Source: Bacteroidota bacterium
GTDB lineage: Bacteria > Bacteroidota > Rhodothermia > Rhodothermales > JAHQVL01
DNA length: 63,478 nt
Direction: 5' to 3'
Assembly (NCBI GenBank): GCA_039111535.1
Contig: JBCCIM010000011.1
Coordinates: forward strand, 1-63,478
The translations under genes and the position numbers were made by a program. The notes below the pieces were generated by a model. That model had not been told where the DNA came from. It worked only from the letters and a program-made list of their open reading frames with translations, and searched no databases. Every line of letters begins with the position of its first letter. Position 1 is the stretch's first letter. Shown piece after piece: positions 17,067 through 26,407 of the stretch.

Positions 17067-17092
17067 CTTGATTGATTGGAATCAAGTTTTTT
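17067..17092 (+). terminator. small intrinsic terminator or attenuator
   Basis: CTTGATT (17067-17073), a 6-base loop, AATCAAG (17080-17086) and then six T residues (17087-17092) form a classic but AT-rich intrinsic terminator on the plus strand. No plus-strand gene ends before it, since rmlB runs the other way. The next plus-strand gene starts 60 bases downstream, so it could be an attenuator in that gene's leader or end an antisense transcript of rmlB. Confidence 0.4.
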
Positions 17093-17151
17093 GCTATGCT
17101 GATTAAATAAGACAATTTTAGCCCGAATACTGCTAAATTATCAGGGTATCC

Positions 17152-19998
17152 ATGATGCCAAGATATCTGCTCTCAAAGAGAATACGCGGCTTGTCAGCGC
17201 CCGCCTACATGGTGATTTGCTGCTTTTTGGTCGGTTGCTCACAAGAGCCTGCCGCAGAGCAAGCTGAGTTATTGTTTGTGCATGAAGTCTATCCTCTGAT
17301 TCAGGAGAAGTGCACGGCTTGTCATGGCGGTGACCCCGACGACATTGAAGGTGACTTTGATGTGCGTTCACGCGAGGGTATGTTGTCTGGTGGAGCTTCT
17401 GGTAAGCCGGCATTGATCCCGGGCAACCCGGCCAATAGTCTCCTCTATGAAGCGGTGACCTGGGCAAACGCTGATCTTGAAATGCCGCCGAAAGAAAATG
17501 ATCGACTTTCTGAGGCGCAAGTCGATTTAATCCATCGTTGGATTGCAAGTGGTGCCCCCTGGCCCAATACAATCGCGATGGACTCGCTCCGGCATCTACC
17601 GTGGGATTACTCGGATGGCATTAAAGTAGCTACAAGCGGTGGTTTGTCTCCAGCATGGACCCACCGGCGTTATCAGCCGGAGGACCTGTGGGCCTTTGCC
17701 CCTGTGAAGGATGTTGAAGTACCCTGGAAGGCAATCAAACAGCGCGAAAAAGGTAATCCTGTAGATGCATTTGTCGCGCGTTCACTCTCAGCCCATAAAG
17801 TGAAGCCGGCGCAACGAGCAGATCGCCTCACGTTGATCCGCCGTGCTACCTTCAATTTAACCGGATTACCGCCTACGCCAGCAGAAGTAGAGGCTTTTCT
17901 TCAAGATACACAGCCTAATGCGTTTGACAGGCTTGTTGAACGTTTGCTCGATAGCCCACGCTATGGTGAACACTGGGGACGCCATTGGCTTGACGTCGTC
18001 CGCTACGCCGATTCAAATGGATTTGCAAATGACTACGAGCGGCCCAATGCCTGGCGATACCGGGATTATGTAATCCGTGCATTTAACGAAGACAAACCTT
18101 ACAACCAGTTTGTGCTGGAGCAACTGGCCGGGGATGAAATAGACCCGTCAAACCCTGAATTCCTCATTGCCACTGGCTTTCTTCGGATGGGCCCCTGGGA
18201 GCATACAGGGATGAGCGTGGAAGCTGAGACACGACAATTTTTCCTGGATGATGTGACAAACAGCGTCGGGGAGACCTTTCTTTCTTTACCGCTCAGATGT
18301 GCCAGCTGCCACGATCACAAGTTTGACCCGATTCCTACACGCGACTATTACCGGGTGCAGGCTGTCTTTGCACCTGTACAATTTGCTGAAAGAAAGACGC
18401 CCTATCTTCCGCAAGAAAACATTGAAGGATTTGAGGAGGGCCTTTTTACGCATAAAAATAGGGTGTCTGATGCCCAAATAGCACTGCAGCGATTGGTAGA
18501 TAAAGAGGTAGCTGCTGCTAAGAGATGGTTTGCAGCGCGTGGTTTGCCTTATGCAACATCGAAGCGGTGGGATAAGGTAGCTGAAGCCAAACTGCCGCCT
18601 CGTAATATAGGCTTGTCGGATGAAGAGTTGGGGTACAAGAAACTGTTGCAAAAACGCTTGCAGGTATTAAGTCGGGAAGGCGATCGTTACGAGCCGTTGT
18701 CGTTTTCTGTTTTTAACGGTACGCCTATCACAAATCGAAACAGCAGCAAGCGCATGCTTATGCCGACAGATCCTGGCAGTGAAGTACAACCTGTGTACAT
18801 TCTTGCTGGAGGATCGGTTCATGCGCCAACAGACAGTGTTGCACCAGGCGTATTGAGTGCCGTTGGCATTCAAGAACAGATTCCGGCTCCTCTGGATGTT
18901 GCCGTGGCGCAAGACAGTGTTGTATCCGTAGATAACACGCTGATTCACGAGCATCGCGATGGCCGGCGGCTGGCTTTTGCAGAATGGCTGGTCGATGCAA
19001 AGCATCCAATTACGGCGCGTTCCATCGTAAACAGAATCTGGCAATACCACTTCGGCAACGGACTGGCCGGTAACGCAAACAATTTTGGCGTAATGGGTAA
19101 GAAACCCACCCATCCCGATTTGCTTGATTGGTTGGCTACGTACTTTGTAGAAAATGGCTGGTCGATTAAAGCCATGCATCAACTGATCATGTCTTCGGAG
19201 ACGTATCAGCGAGCAAGCGAGCATCGTAGAATCGATAATCTGAGGTCTGAAGATCCGGATAACAAACTCCTCGCATACTTCAATCCCCGAAGGTTGACTG
19301 CGGAAGAATTAAGGGACGCGATGTTGTTTGTGTCTGGAGAGTTGAATACCACAATGGGTGGGTTGCCTGTAAAGCCGGAAATCAATATCGAAGTCGCGTT
19401 GCAACCCCGTCATATTATGGGATCTGTGGCGCCTGCTTATCAGCCTTCTCGCACGCCGGCTCAGCGTAACCGGCGGACAATCTATGCTTACCGATACCGT
19501 GGCTTACCAGACCCCTTGTTAGAAGTTTTTAATAAGCCGTCTGCGGACATTTCTTGTGAGCAGCGTACGGAATCAAGCGTGACACCTCAGGTTTTTACAT
19601 TAATGAACAGCCAAAACACCCAGGATCGCGCATTGGCTATGGCGATGCGTCTGAGGCGCGAAACAGGGGTCCGGTCGGCCCAGGTGCAGCGCTCGATTCA
19701 GCTCACCTGGGGCAGAGCTGCAACGGATGCTGAAATCGAGGTTTCGACTACGTACGTCGATAAAATGATTGTCTATCATAGAGCGAATGTGCCGGCGAAA
19801 TCATCCTATCCGAAAGAAGTGGAAAGGAATATGTTTGAGGAAATGACCGGCAAGCCGTTTAAATATACCGAGCGTTTAGACGTGTATGAGAACTACGTCG
19901 CAGACGTAAAGTCATGGGAAGTAGATGAAGAAATACGGGCTTTGGCTGACCTGGCCAAAGTACTGTTCAATGCCAACGAATTTGTCTACATCTATTAG
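17152..19998 (+). CDS. PSCyt1-DUF1549-DUF1553 lipoprotein (planctomycete-type cytochrome C protein)
   Basis: The 948-residue exported protein has a lipoprotein signal ending FLVGC (Cys29). It then shows a PSCyt1 haem-binding-like domain with CTACH (residues 54-58) and EMPPKENDRLSEAQVDLIHRW, a DUF1549 (PSCyt2) domain around 200-400 with LTGLPPTPAEVEAFL and a second C-x2-C-H (CASCHDHKFDP, about 383), and a C-terminal DUF1553 (PSD1) domain with TARSIVNRIWQYHFG. It is followed 9 bases later by a DUF1501 gene, the usual partner. The family is best known from Planctomycetota and Verrucomicrobiota, where it is tied to breakdown of complex or sulfated compounds, but no reaction has been established. 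Confidence 0.9.
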   Translation: MMPRYLLSKRIRGLSAPAYMVICCFLVGCSQEPAAEQAELLFVHEVYPLIQEKCTACHGGDPDDIEGDFDVRSREGMLSGGASGKPALIPGNPANSLLYEAVTWANADLEMPPKENDRLSEAQVDLIHRWIASGAPWPNTIAMDSLRHLPWDYSDGIKVATSGGLSPAWTHRRYQPEDLWAFAPVKDVEVPWKAIKQREKGNPVDAFVARSLSAHKVKPAQRADRLTLIRRATFNLTGLPPTPAEVEAFLQDTQPNAFDRLVERLLDSPRYGEHWGRHWLDVVRYADSNGFANDYERPNAWRYRDYVIRAFNEDKPYNQFVLEQLAGDEIDPSNPEFLIATGFLRMGPWEHTGMSVEAETRQFFLDDVTNSVGETFLSLPLRCASCHDHKFDPIPTRDYYRVQAVFAPVQFAERKTPYLPQENIEGFEEGLFTHKNRVSDAQIALQRLVDKEVAAAKRWFAARGLPYATSKRWDKVAEAKLPPRNIGLSDEELGYKKLLQKRLQVLSREGDRYEPLSFSVFNGTPITNRNSSKRMLMPTDPGSEVQPVYILAGGSVHAPTDSVAPGVLSAVGIQEQIPAPLDVAVAQDSVVSVDNTLIHEHRDGRRLAFAEWLVDAKHPITARSIVNRIWQYHFGNGLAGNANNFGVMGKKPTHPDLLDWLATYFVENGWSIKAMHQLIMSSETYQRASEHRRIDNLRSEDPDNKLLAYFNPRRLTAEELRDAMLFVSGELNTTMGGLPVKPEINIEVALQPRHIMGSVAPAYQPSRTPAQRNRRTIYAYRYRGLPDPLLEVFNKPSADISCEQRTESSVTPQVFTLMNSQNTQDRALAMAMRLRRETGVRSAQVQRSIQLTWGRAATDAEIEVSTTYVDKMIVYHRANVPAKSSYPKEVERNMFEEMTGKPFKYTERLDVYENYVADVKSWEVDEEIRALADLAKVLFNANEFVYIY

Positions 19999-20007
19999 GG
20001 CTGAGCT

Positions 20008-21435
20008 GTGAAAAAACATTTGCATCGACTCGATAATTTACACGCGGCGCGGAAACTGAACCGGCGTGATTTTCTGTATGGTCTTGGTTCAAGTATTGGC
20101 GCTGTTGCCTTTTCCAGTATGCTTGACCCTGCGGGCGCAACCGGTACCCTGCCCAGTCCACCTATGGTGCCGGCGAAAGCTAAAGCCTGCATTTTTCTGA
20201 TGATGGAAGGGGGCCCTAGTCACATTGACACCTTTGATCCTAAACCCAAATTGAAAGATTTGCACATGAAGGCATTCGAACGCCAGGGAGACCAGTTCTC
20301 TGCAATGTCTTCTGGCGATCGCTATTACGTACAGAGTCCATTTGGGTCGCGGCGCGTAGGTGAATCAGGAGCTGATTTGTGTGATGCCTATGTACACCTT
20401 GCTGATGTAGCTGACGAGATTTGTTTTTACCGTGGATGCCAGGGGGAATCTGTGAATCACCCAACGGCAATGTATCATTTGAACACCGGAAATCCATTTG
20501 GTGGTGAACCAGCAATGGGGGCATGGGTGACGTATGGGTTGGGGTCGCTAAACAACAATTTACCCTCTTTTATCGTGTTGCCAGAGCTTGCTTATCCTCA
20601 GGGCGGGGCGGCTAACTGGTCAAATGGATTTCTTGGTGCCGGGTATCAAGGCACGCCGTTAAGATCTGCCGGCTCCCCTATACTGGATATCAACCCGCCG
20701 CCTGGTGTGAGTCGGTATCATCAACGGGAAAGCCTGGATTTATTGGCAACCTTCAACGAGGCACATCAGGCAGAACATCCTCAACATGAAGAATTGTCAG
20801 CGCGGATGGAAAATTATGAGTTGGCCTTTCGCATGCAAATGGAAGTCCCTGAATTGATCGACATTGAACGCGAGGACGAGAAGACGAAGGCGTTATATGG
20901 CATTGGAGAAAGCGCGACGGATGCTTTTGGACGGAAATGTTTGTTGGCGCGCCGGCTTGTAGAGCAAGGTGTGCGCTTTGTACAGATTTATTCTGGCGGT
21001 TGGGATTCTCACGACTTCCTTGCCCGCGCTCATGGCGCATTGATCAAAAGTACAGACAAACCAATTGCAGCACTGATCAAAGATTTGAAGCGGCGAGGCA
21101 TGCTGGAAGAAACGCTCATTGTATGGTGTGGCGAATTTGGCAGGACACCGGACAATGGCGTTCGGAATGGTACCATTGCCTATGGGCGGGATCATAACCC
21201 CGATGCCATGGCTGTTTGGATGGCCGGCGGTGGGGTAAAGGCTGGACACACATTTGGGGCTACAGACGAGACGGGCCTGCAAGCTGTCGACGTTGTGCAT
21301 CCCTTGAAAGATTTACACGTTACCCTGCTTCATTTGCTTGGCTTGGATGACAACAAGCTAACCTATTTTCATGGCGGGAGATACAAACAGCTTTCCCAAA
21401 CTGGGGGGCAAGTGATCAGAGAATTACTTGGTTAG
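20008..21435 (+). CDS. DUF1501 sulfatase-like protein with Tat signal
   Basis: The 475-residue protein starts at GTG and has a twin-arginine-type signal (LNRRDFLYGLG, Arg19-Arg20), so it is probably folded before export. The DUF1501 domain belongs to the alkaline phosphatase/sulfatase superfamily. It shows FLMMEGGPSHIDTFDPKP near residue 55, GGWDSHDF with a possible metal-binding Asp-His around 330, and CGEFGRTPDNG near 375. It lies directly behind the DUF1549/DUF1553 gene, a pairing seen in many genomes, so the two likely act on the same external substrate. The reaction is not known. Confidence 0.88.
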   Translation: MKKHLHRLDNLHAARKLNRRDFLYGLGSSIGAVAFSSMLDPAGATGTLPSPPMVPAKAKACIFLMMEGGPSHIDTFDPKPKLKDLHMKAFERQGDQFSAMSSGDRYYVQSPFGSRRVGESGADLCDAYVHLADVADEICFYRGCQGESVNHPTAMYHLNTGNPFGGEPAMGAWVTYGLGSLNNNLPSFIVLPELAYPQGGAANWSNGFLGAGYQGTPLRSAGSPILDINPPPGVSRYHQRESLDLLATFNEAHQAEHPQHEELSARMENYELAFRMQMEVPELIDIEREDEKTKALYGIGESATDAFGRKCLLARRLVEQGVRFVQIYSGGWDSHDFLARAHGALIKSTDKPIAALIKDLKRRGMLEETLIVWCGEFGRTPDNGVRNGTIAYGRDHNPDAMAVWMAGGGVKAGHTFGATDETGLQAVDVVHPLKDLHVTLLHLLGLDDNKLTYFHGGRYKQLSQTGGQVIRELLG

Positions 21436-21513
21436 TGGTTGCTGGTTGATATCTAACGCAAAGCCTGTCTCTGGAGAAGAGTCTTTTGTTGGAATGTCTT
21501 ACCAGAATATCTT

Positions 21514-21540
21514 GCATTCGGCATTCGGCATTCGGCATTC
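21514..21540 (+). repeat. 7-base tandem repeat (GCATTCG)
   Basis: Just under four copies of the heptamer GCATTCG stand head to tail (21514-21540), in the gap between the DUF1501 gene and polA. The copies are exact. It is intergenic, so it has no coding explanation. Confidence 0.85.
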
Positions 21541-21617
21541 GAAACTCAGCCGTCGCGTTTGTCGTTGACTGATTCTGCTGTATTCTCGCCCTCCTAACCC
21601 GGCAACCGACGCTCATC

Positions 21618-24422
21618 TTGGAAGAACCCAAACGCCTGTTTCTACTCGACGCCATGGCCCTGGCGTACCGTTCCCATTTTATCTTCATTAGCCGGCCGCT
21701 GATCAACTCAAAAGGACAGAATACGTCTGCCACGTACGGGTTCACCTCTGCGTTGCTAAAGCTGATTGAAGACAACAACATTGAACACATCGCAGTTGTA
21801 TTCGATGTGATGGGCGCCGGCGGCACGTTTCGCGATGAAATGTACCCGGAGTATAAAGCCCATCGCGACCCGCCACCGGAAGATTTACTGGCGAACCTGC
21901 CCATTATCAAAGATATGGTGCAGGCGCTGGATATCCCGGTCATTGAGCGCGAAGGGGTTGAAGCCGATGACGTGATTGGTACCTTGGCCCGGCAGGCGGA
22001 AGCTGATGGGGCAGAAGTGGTTATCGTCTCTCCGGATAAAGATTTCCAACAATTGATCACCGACCGGATTACCATGCTGCGGCCGGCGTACCGCGGGGAA
22101 GAGTTTGATCCGATCACCATTACGAAGTTCAAGGAAAAGTACGACCTGGACCCCATCCAGTTTATCGATATCCTTGCGCTCATGGGCGACAAAGCGGACA
22201 ATGTGCCCGGTGTACACGGGATTGGAGAGAAAGGCGCCATGAAGCTCATTCAAACTTATGGTACCGTTGAAAATCTGCTGGAGCACGTCGACGAAGTGAA
22301 GGGCAAGCGTGCAAAAGAAGGCCTGACAAACCAGCGCAAAGAAGCCCTCCTCAGCAAGGCCCTCGTTACGATCAAAACTGATGTTGAAGTAGATCTTGAT
22401 TGGCACGCGCTTAAACAGAGCCGGCCGGATACCGCACGCATCGATATGCTTGCCACGGAACTGGAATTTGGCAACCTGCGCGATCGGTTGTTGCGTAAAG
22501 CTGCCCAGTTAACCGGTGAAGCGCCGGCGGCAGTAGAAGCCCCCGCGGCAGAACCCGCATCACCGAAAGCTGATGCATCAGGTGCGCTTTCCTTCGATTT
22601 TGGCGACTATGCACCGCTTAAACAAATCGAAACAGCGGGGGCCGACTATACCATTGTCAGGAATGCTTCCATGCTGGAAGAACTGGCAAACACCATGAAA
22701 GACGCGGTAACTATTGCGTTTGACACGGAGACCACGTCTGTTAACCAGATGATGGCTTCGCTGGTTGGGTTGTCTTTTTCCTGGGAAGCTGGCCAGGGTG
22801 TTTACATTCCAACACCGCTGCCTGATGGCACCAGCACCGAAAGCGTACTCGAGAAACTTGGTCCGCACCTCGTTGATGACCGGTTGAAAGTTGGGCATAA
22901 CCTAAAGTATGACATCACCGTGCTTGCACGCCATGGGGTTCGCGTGAAAGGGCCTTTGTTTGATACCATGGTCGCCCACTACCTGATTGCGCCCGACGAT
23001 CAGCACAGCCTGGACGGCGTAGCGCGCAAGTACCTGAACTATAAAATGGTCCCGATTTCAGACCTGATTGGGACGGGCAAAGATCAGCTTTCTATGCGCG
23101 ATGTGCCCATCGACAAAGCCGGCCCCTACGCGGCGGAAGATGCAGATATCTCGTATCAATTGTACCGCTTGTTCGAAGAAGAACTGGCAAAAGAAGGACT
23201 CGACAAAATTGCGCAGGAGATTGAGTTTCCGTTGATTGATGTACTTGTTGATGTTGAAATGACTGGCGTGCGCGTTGATGCGGACACACTGGCTGCGCAG
23301 TCGGAAAAAATTACAGCCGACCTGGATCGGTATGAGAAAGAGATTTACGAGGCGGCCGGCGAAGAATTTAAAATAGGTTCAACCCAACAACTCGGGCGCA
23401 TCCTGTTTGAAAAGCTGGAGTTGCCTGTGATCGCAAAAACGCCCAAAGGCAAACCCTCAACGCGTGAGAATGTGTTGTCGGAGCTTGCGATTGAGCATCC
23501 ATTGCCGGCGTTGATCCTCGATTGGCGGCAGCTAGCCAAGCTCAAAAGCACGTATGTAGACAGCCTTGGCGAACTGATCCATCCGGAGACTGGGCGCATC
23601 CATACAAACTTTAGCCAGACGGTTGCCGCTACTGGCCGGCTTTCTTCAAACTCACCGAATCTGCAAAACATTCCGATCCGTACCCCGCAAGGCCGCGAAG
23701 TACGCCGGGCGTTTGTGCCGACACCCGGTAACCTGCTGATGGCTGCTGATTATGTGCAGATCGAACTACGGATTCTCGCCCACATGAGTGGCGACAAAAA
23801 CCTCATCAAAGCTTTTGAAGAGAAGCAGGATGTACACACCACTACGGCTGCGCTGGTATTCAAGGTGCCGATTGAAGAAGTGACGCGCGACCAGCGGCGG
23901 AAAGCTAAAGAAGTGAATTACGGCATTCCTTATGGCATCTCGAGCTTTGGATTGGCCCAGCGGCTTCGTTGTCCGTTTAATGAAGCGAAGGAGTTGATTG
24001 AGCAGTATCAGAAAACCTATCCTTCGGTATCCCAATTTTTGGCCCGGCAAGTAGAGGACGCCCGTGAAAAGGGATATGCGGAGACATTGCTTGGCCGCCG
24101 GCGCTATGTGCCGGCCATCAATGCCCGTAACCGCAATGAACGCTCTGCAGCAGAGCGCATTTCTGTGAACATGCCTATTCAAGGCACACAGGCAGACATG
24201 ATCAAAATTGCGATGGTTCGAATCCAGCGCCGGCTGCAAACAGAAGGCCTTGAGAGCAAAATGATTTTGCAGGTACACGATGAGCTTGTTTTCTCAGTAC
24301 CAGAGGCAGAAGTTGATCGTTTAAAGCCCCTGGTGTTGGAGGAAATGATCCAGGCGCTTCCGCTTGATGTGCCCATTGAGGTAGACTTGAACGTCGCAGA
24401 CAACTGGCTAGATGCGCACTAA
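21618..24422 (+). CDS. polA: DNA polymerase I
   Basis: The 934-residue enzyme fills gaps and removes RNA primers during replication and repair. The 5'-3' exonuclease domain (about 1-300) shows RLFLLDAMALAYRSHF, EGVEADDVIGTLA and MGDKADNVPGVHGIGEKGA. The 3'-5' proofreading domain (about 330-520) keeps its acidic residues in FDTETTS, GHNLKYD and AAEDAD, so proofreading appears intact. The polymerase domain (about 560-934) has TGRLSSNSPNLQNIP, ADYVQIELR (motif A), the RRKAKEVNYGI O-helix and LQVHDELVF (motif C). Translation starts at TTG 21618. A short Ala/Glu/Pro-rich linker near 305-325 joins the first two domains. Confidence 0.97.
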   Translation: MEEPKRLFLLDAMALAYRSHFIFISRPLINSKGQNTSATYGFTSALLKLIEDNNIEHIAVVFDVMGAGGTFRDEMYPEYKAHRDPPPEDLLANLPIIKDMVQALDIPVIEREGVEADDVIGTLARQAEADGAEVVIVSPDKDFQQLITDRITMLRPAYRGEEFDPITITKFKEKYDLDPIQFIDILALMGDKADNVPGVHGIGEKGAMKLIQTYGTVENLLEHVDEVKGKRAKEGLTNQRKEALLSKALVTIKTDVEVDLDWHALKQSRPDTARIDMLATELEFGNLRDRLLRKAAQLTGEAPAAVEAPAAEPASPKADASGALSFDFGDYAPLKQIETAGADYTIVRNASMLEELANTMKDAVTIAFDTETTSVNQMMASLVGLSFSWEAGQGVYIPTPLPDGTSTESVLEKLGPHLVDDRLKVGHNLKYDITVLARHGVRVKGPLFDTMVAHYLIAPDDQHSLDGVARKYLNYKMVPISDLIGTGKDQLSMRDVPIDKAGPYAAEDADISYQLYRLFEEELAKEGLDKIAQEIEFPLIDVLVDVEMTGVRVDADTLAAQSEKITADLDRYEKEIYEAAGEEFKIGSTQQLGRILFEKLELPVIAKTPKGKPSTRENVLSELAIEHPLPALILDWRQLAKLKSTYVDSLGELIHPETGRIHTNFSQTVAATGRLSSNSPNLQNIPIRTPQGREVRRAFVPTPGNLLMAADYVQIELRILAHMSGDKNLIKAFEEKQDVHTTTAALVFKVPIEEVTRDQRRKAKEVNYGIPYGISSFGLAQRLRCPFNEAKELIEQYQKTYPSVSQFLARQVEDAREKGYAETLLGRRRYVPAINARNRNERSAAERISVNMPIQGTQADMIKIAMVRIQRRLQTEGLESKMILQVHDELVFSVPEAEVDRLKPLVLEEMIQALPLDVPIEVDLNVADNWLDAH

Positions 24423-24432
24423 GCATTTGTAG

Positions 24433-24500
24433 GTGCCTGTATGATGCTGGTTATATTTATCAAACCCTGTGTATAACAGGGAAATCAGGCACTAAAGGAG
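24433..24500 (+). promoter_or_regulatory. structured leader of fni with ribosome binding site
   Basis: The 87 bases before fni hold nested inverted repeats. Outer arms GTGCCTG (24433-24439) and CAGGCAC (24486-24492) enclose a perfect hairpin, CCCTGT-GTATA-ACAGGG (24465-24481). The ribosome binding site AAAGGAG (24494-24500) begins one base after the outer arm, with 9 bases to the TTG start. Closing the outer stem would place structure right beside the ribosome binding site, which could affect translation. No known riboswitch class is recognised. Confidence 0.45.
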
Positions 24501-24509
24501 TACGTTGCG

Positions 24510-25511
24510 TTGGAACGGGATCGAAAGGCAGAACACATTGCACTGGCGCTGGAGCAGAAGCAGGCGTCCGGCCGCAATTATTTTGATGATTACGTCATCG
24601 ATCATTGTGCATTGCCCGAGATCGATATGGATGCCGTCAACCTGTCCACTGCGTTTCTCGGCAAACAGCTCAAATCGCCTTTATTGATTTCTTGTATGAC
24701 GGGTGGCACCGATTCTGCGCGCAAAATCAACGAAAATCTCGCCATCGCTGCCGAGCAGATGGGTATTGCATTGGGCGTGGGCTCTCAAAGGAAGGCGCTG
24801 GAATCTCCTGAGCAAGCTTATACCTTTGAGATCCGTTCACTTGCGCCAACCGTTCCCATTCTGGCAAACCTTGGTGCAGTACAATTGAACTACGGGTTTG
24901 GACTTGAAGCGTGTGAGGAAGCTGTTGCGATGGTAAACGCAGACGCCCTCGTGTTTCACCTTAATCCACTTCAGGAAGCGATTCAACCTGAAGGGCAGCG
25001 CAATTTTACGGGTTTGCTGGATAAAATGGGGGAGATAGCTGGAAAGTTGTCGGTCCCGGTGATTGTAAAAGAAGTTGGAAGCGGCATTTCGGGTGCGCTG
25101 GCAGCAAAGTTGGTGGCTGCCGGGATCAAAATTATTGACACTGCCGGCGTGGGGGGGACGAGTTGGGCCCGTATCGAAGCGGCTCGGGCAAAGGCACCTG
25201 ACCTTGACGCGCAATTTGTTCACTGGGGTATTCCAACGCCTGATTCGATCCGGCAATGCAAAGCCACACCCGGGGCATCCGTTATTGCAAGTGGTGGTGT
25301 GCGTACAGGCCTTGATGTTGCGAAGGCGATTGTAATGGGCGCAGACCTTGCCGGCATGGCCTCACCCTTTCTTGCACCCGCTATGGATTCAGTTGAAGCT
25401 GTGGTAGACACCATCCAGCGCACCAACAAGGCGCTTCGGATTGCCATGTTCTGCGCCGGCGCGGATACCATTTCAGCTTTGCAACACGTAGGGATCAGAA
25501 AGGCTGGATGA
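24510..25511 (+). CDS. fni: type 2 isopentenyl-diphosphate delta-isomerase
   Basis: The 333-residue FMN- and NADPH-dependent TIM-barrel enzyme interconverts isopentenyl and dimethylallyl diphosphate for isoprenoid synthesis. Seen motifs are RKAEHIALAL at the start, ISCMTGGT near 66, GVGSQRKALE near 95, ALVFHLNPLQE near 150, KEVGSGIS near 190, DTAGVGGTSWA near 214 and the phosphate-binding ASGGVRTG near 262. The start is TTG at 24510 with AAAGGAG 9 bases upstream. It is unrelated to the type 1 (Nudix-like) isomerase. No other isoprenoid genes are adjacent. Confidence 0.95.
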   Translation: MERDRKAEHIALALEQKQASGRNYFDDYVIDHCALPEIDMDAVNLSTAFLGKQLKSPLLISCMTGGTDSARKINENLAIAAEQMGIALGVGSQRKALESPEQAYTFEIRSLAPTVPILANLGAVQLNYGFGLEACEEAVAMVNADALVFHLNPLQEAIQPEGQRNFTGLLDKMGEIAGKLSVPVIVKEVGSGISGALAAKLVAAGIKIIDTAGVGGTSWARIEAARAKAPDLDAQFVHWGIPTPDSIRQCKATPGASVIASGGVRTGLDVAKAIVMGADLAGMASPFLAPAMDSVEAVVDTIQRTNKALRIAMFCAGADTISALQHVGIRKAG

Positions 25512-25566
25512 AGGGCAGTATCTAACCTGCATATGCCATCGTGGGATTATGCGTTTTTGAGGTGTT

Positions 25567-26334
25567 TTGCTGCTTGCCGCCATTCTCAAGCTTGCAGATG
25601 AAGGGAAATTTCAGTTATCAGATCAGTTTAGCACGTTTTTCCCCAAGGTGCCGGCAGACAAAGCCATCATCACGGTGGCGCACCTCCTGACAGGGCAATC
25701 GGGGCTCCCCAATTTTCACCACCGGGCGGATGTGGATGAAAATTTTGACTTAAGCTGGATCGACCGTGAAGAAGCCTTGCGACGCCTTTTTGAGCAACCT
25801 CTGCTGTTTGAGCCCGGGGCTTCACGCACGCACTCGCATGCTGCTTTTGTGTTGCTCGCGGCGGTTGTAGAAAAGGTCACCGGGCAATCGTACGCCGCGT
25901 ACCTGGATACTACCTTTTTCACTCCGCTTGGGATGCAGCATACAGGGTTTTATGGTGACGACAGTGGCATTGCAGCGTCCGCTATGGCGGTTGGGTATGG
26001 CAGTAGCCGTGTTGGTATAAAAAATACGCCGCACCACTGGGGCTCCACATCCTGGTTGATTATGGATAGTGGGGGAATGGTGTCTACCATAGACGATTTG
26101 CATACCTGGATCGAGGCCACCCATGCCGGCTCGTTTTTTTCTGAAGAGGCGATGGCTTATTACGGCAAAACCCTGAAAGGCGGTGGTATCAGCGACCGAG
26201 GATTTCTGGTACTCCTGTACCATGATGCAGGCGATACGCTCATCTATATGACCAATACGCATGAAGAAGAAGGCGATCGATCTATGGTGCTCGGAGATGC
26301 GTTAATGGCTTTGGTGGAGGATGCTCAGGAATAA
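25567..26334 (+). pseudogene. N-terminally truncated class C beta-lactamase-like serine hydrolase
   Basis: The 255-residue frame begins in the middle of the usual fold. LLAAILKLADEGKFQLSDQ normally follows the catalytic S-x-x-K motif, but here an in-frame TGA (25558-25560) stands just before it, and neither the SxxK nor a signal peptide is found in any frame of the 55 bases after fni. Downstream parts are well kept: VAHLLTGQSGLPNF, the YxN-position region, GMQHTGFY and SGGMVSTIDDLHTW. Without the nucleophilic serine it cannot work as a normal beta-lactamase, esterase or peptidase. It is therefore probably a decaying 5'-deleted copy; an assembly or sequencing error is less likely, since a whole segment is missing. 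Confidence 0.75.
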
Positions 26335-26407
26335 TGATAAGGGGGGAATTCCCATCTAACTGCATAAGCGTATTGGATTATGTCTCTTTTTGTCAATCGA
26401 TCCAACC

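Noticed and set aside
24215-24225. tRNA T-arm-like sequence GGTTCGAATCC
   Set aside because: It lies inside the polA polymerase domain and no acceptor or anticodon stems surround it.
26344-26353. Palindrome GGGAATTCCC after the truncated hydrolase
   Set aside because: It is short, lacks a loop or T run and has no partner site, so I see no support for a function.
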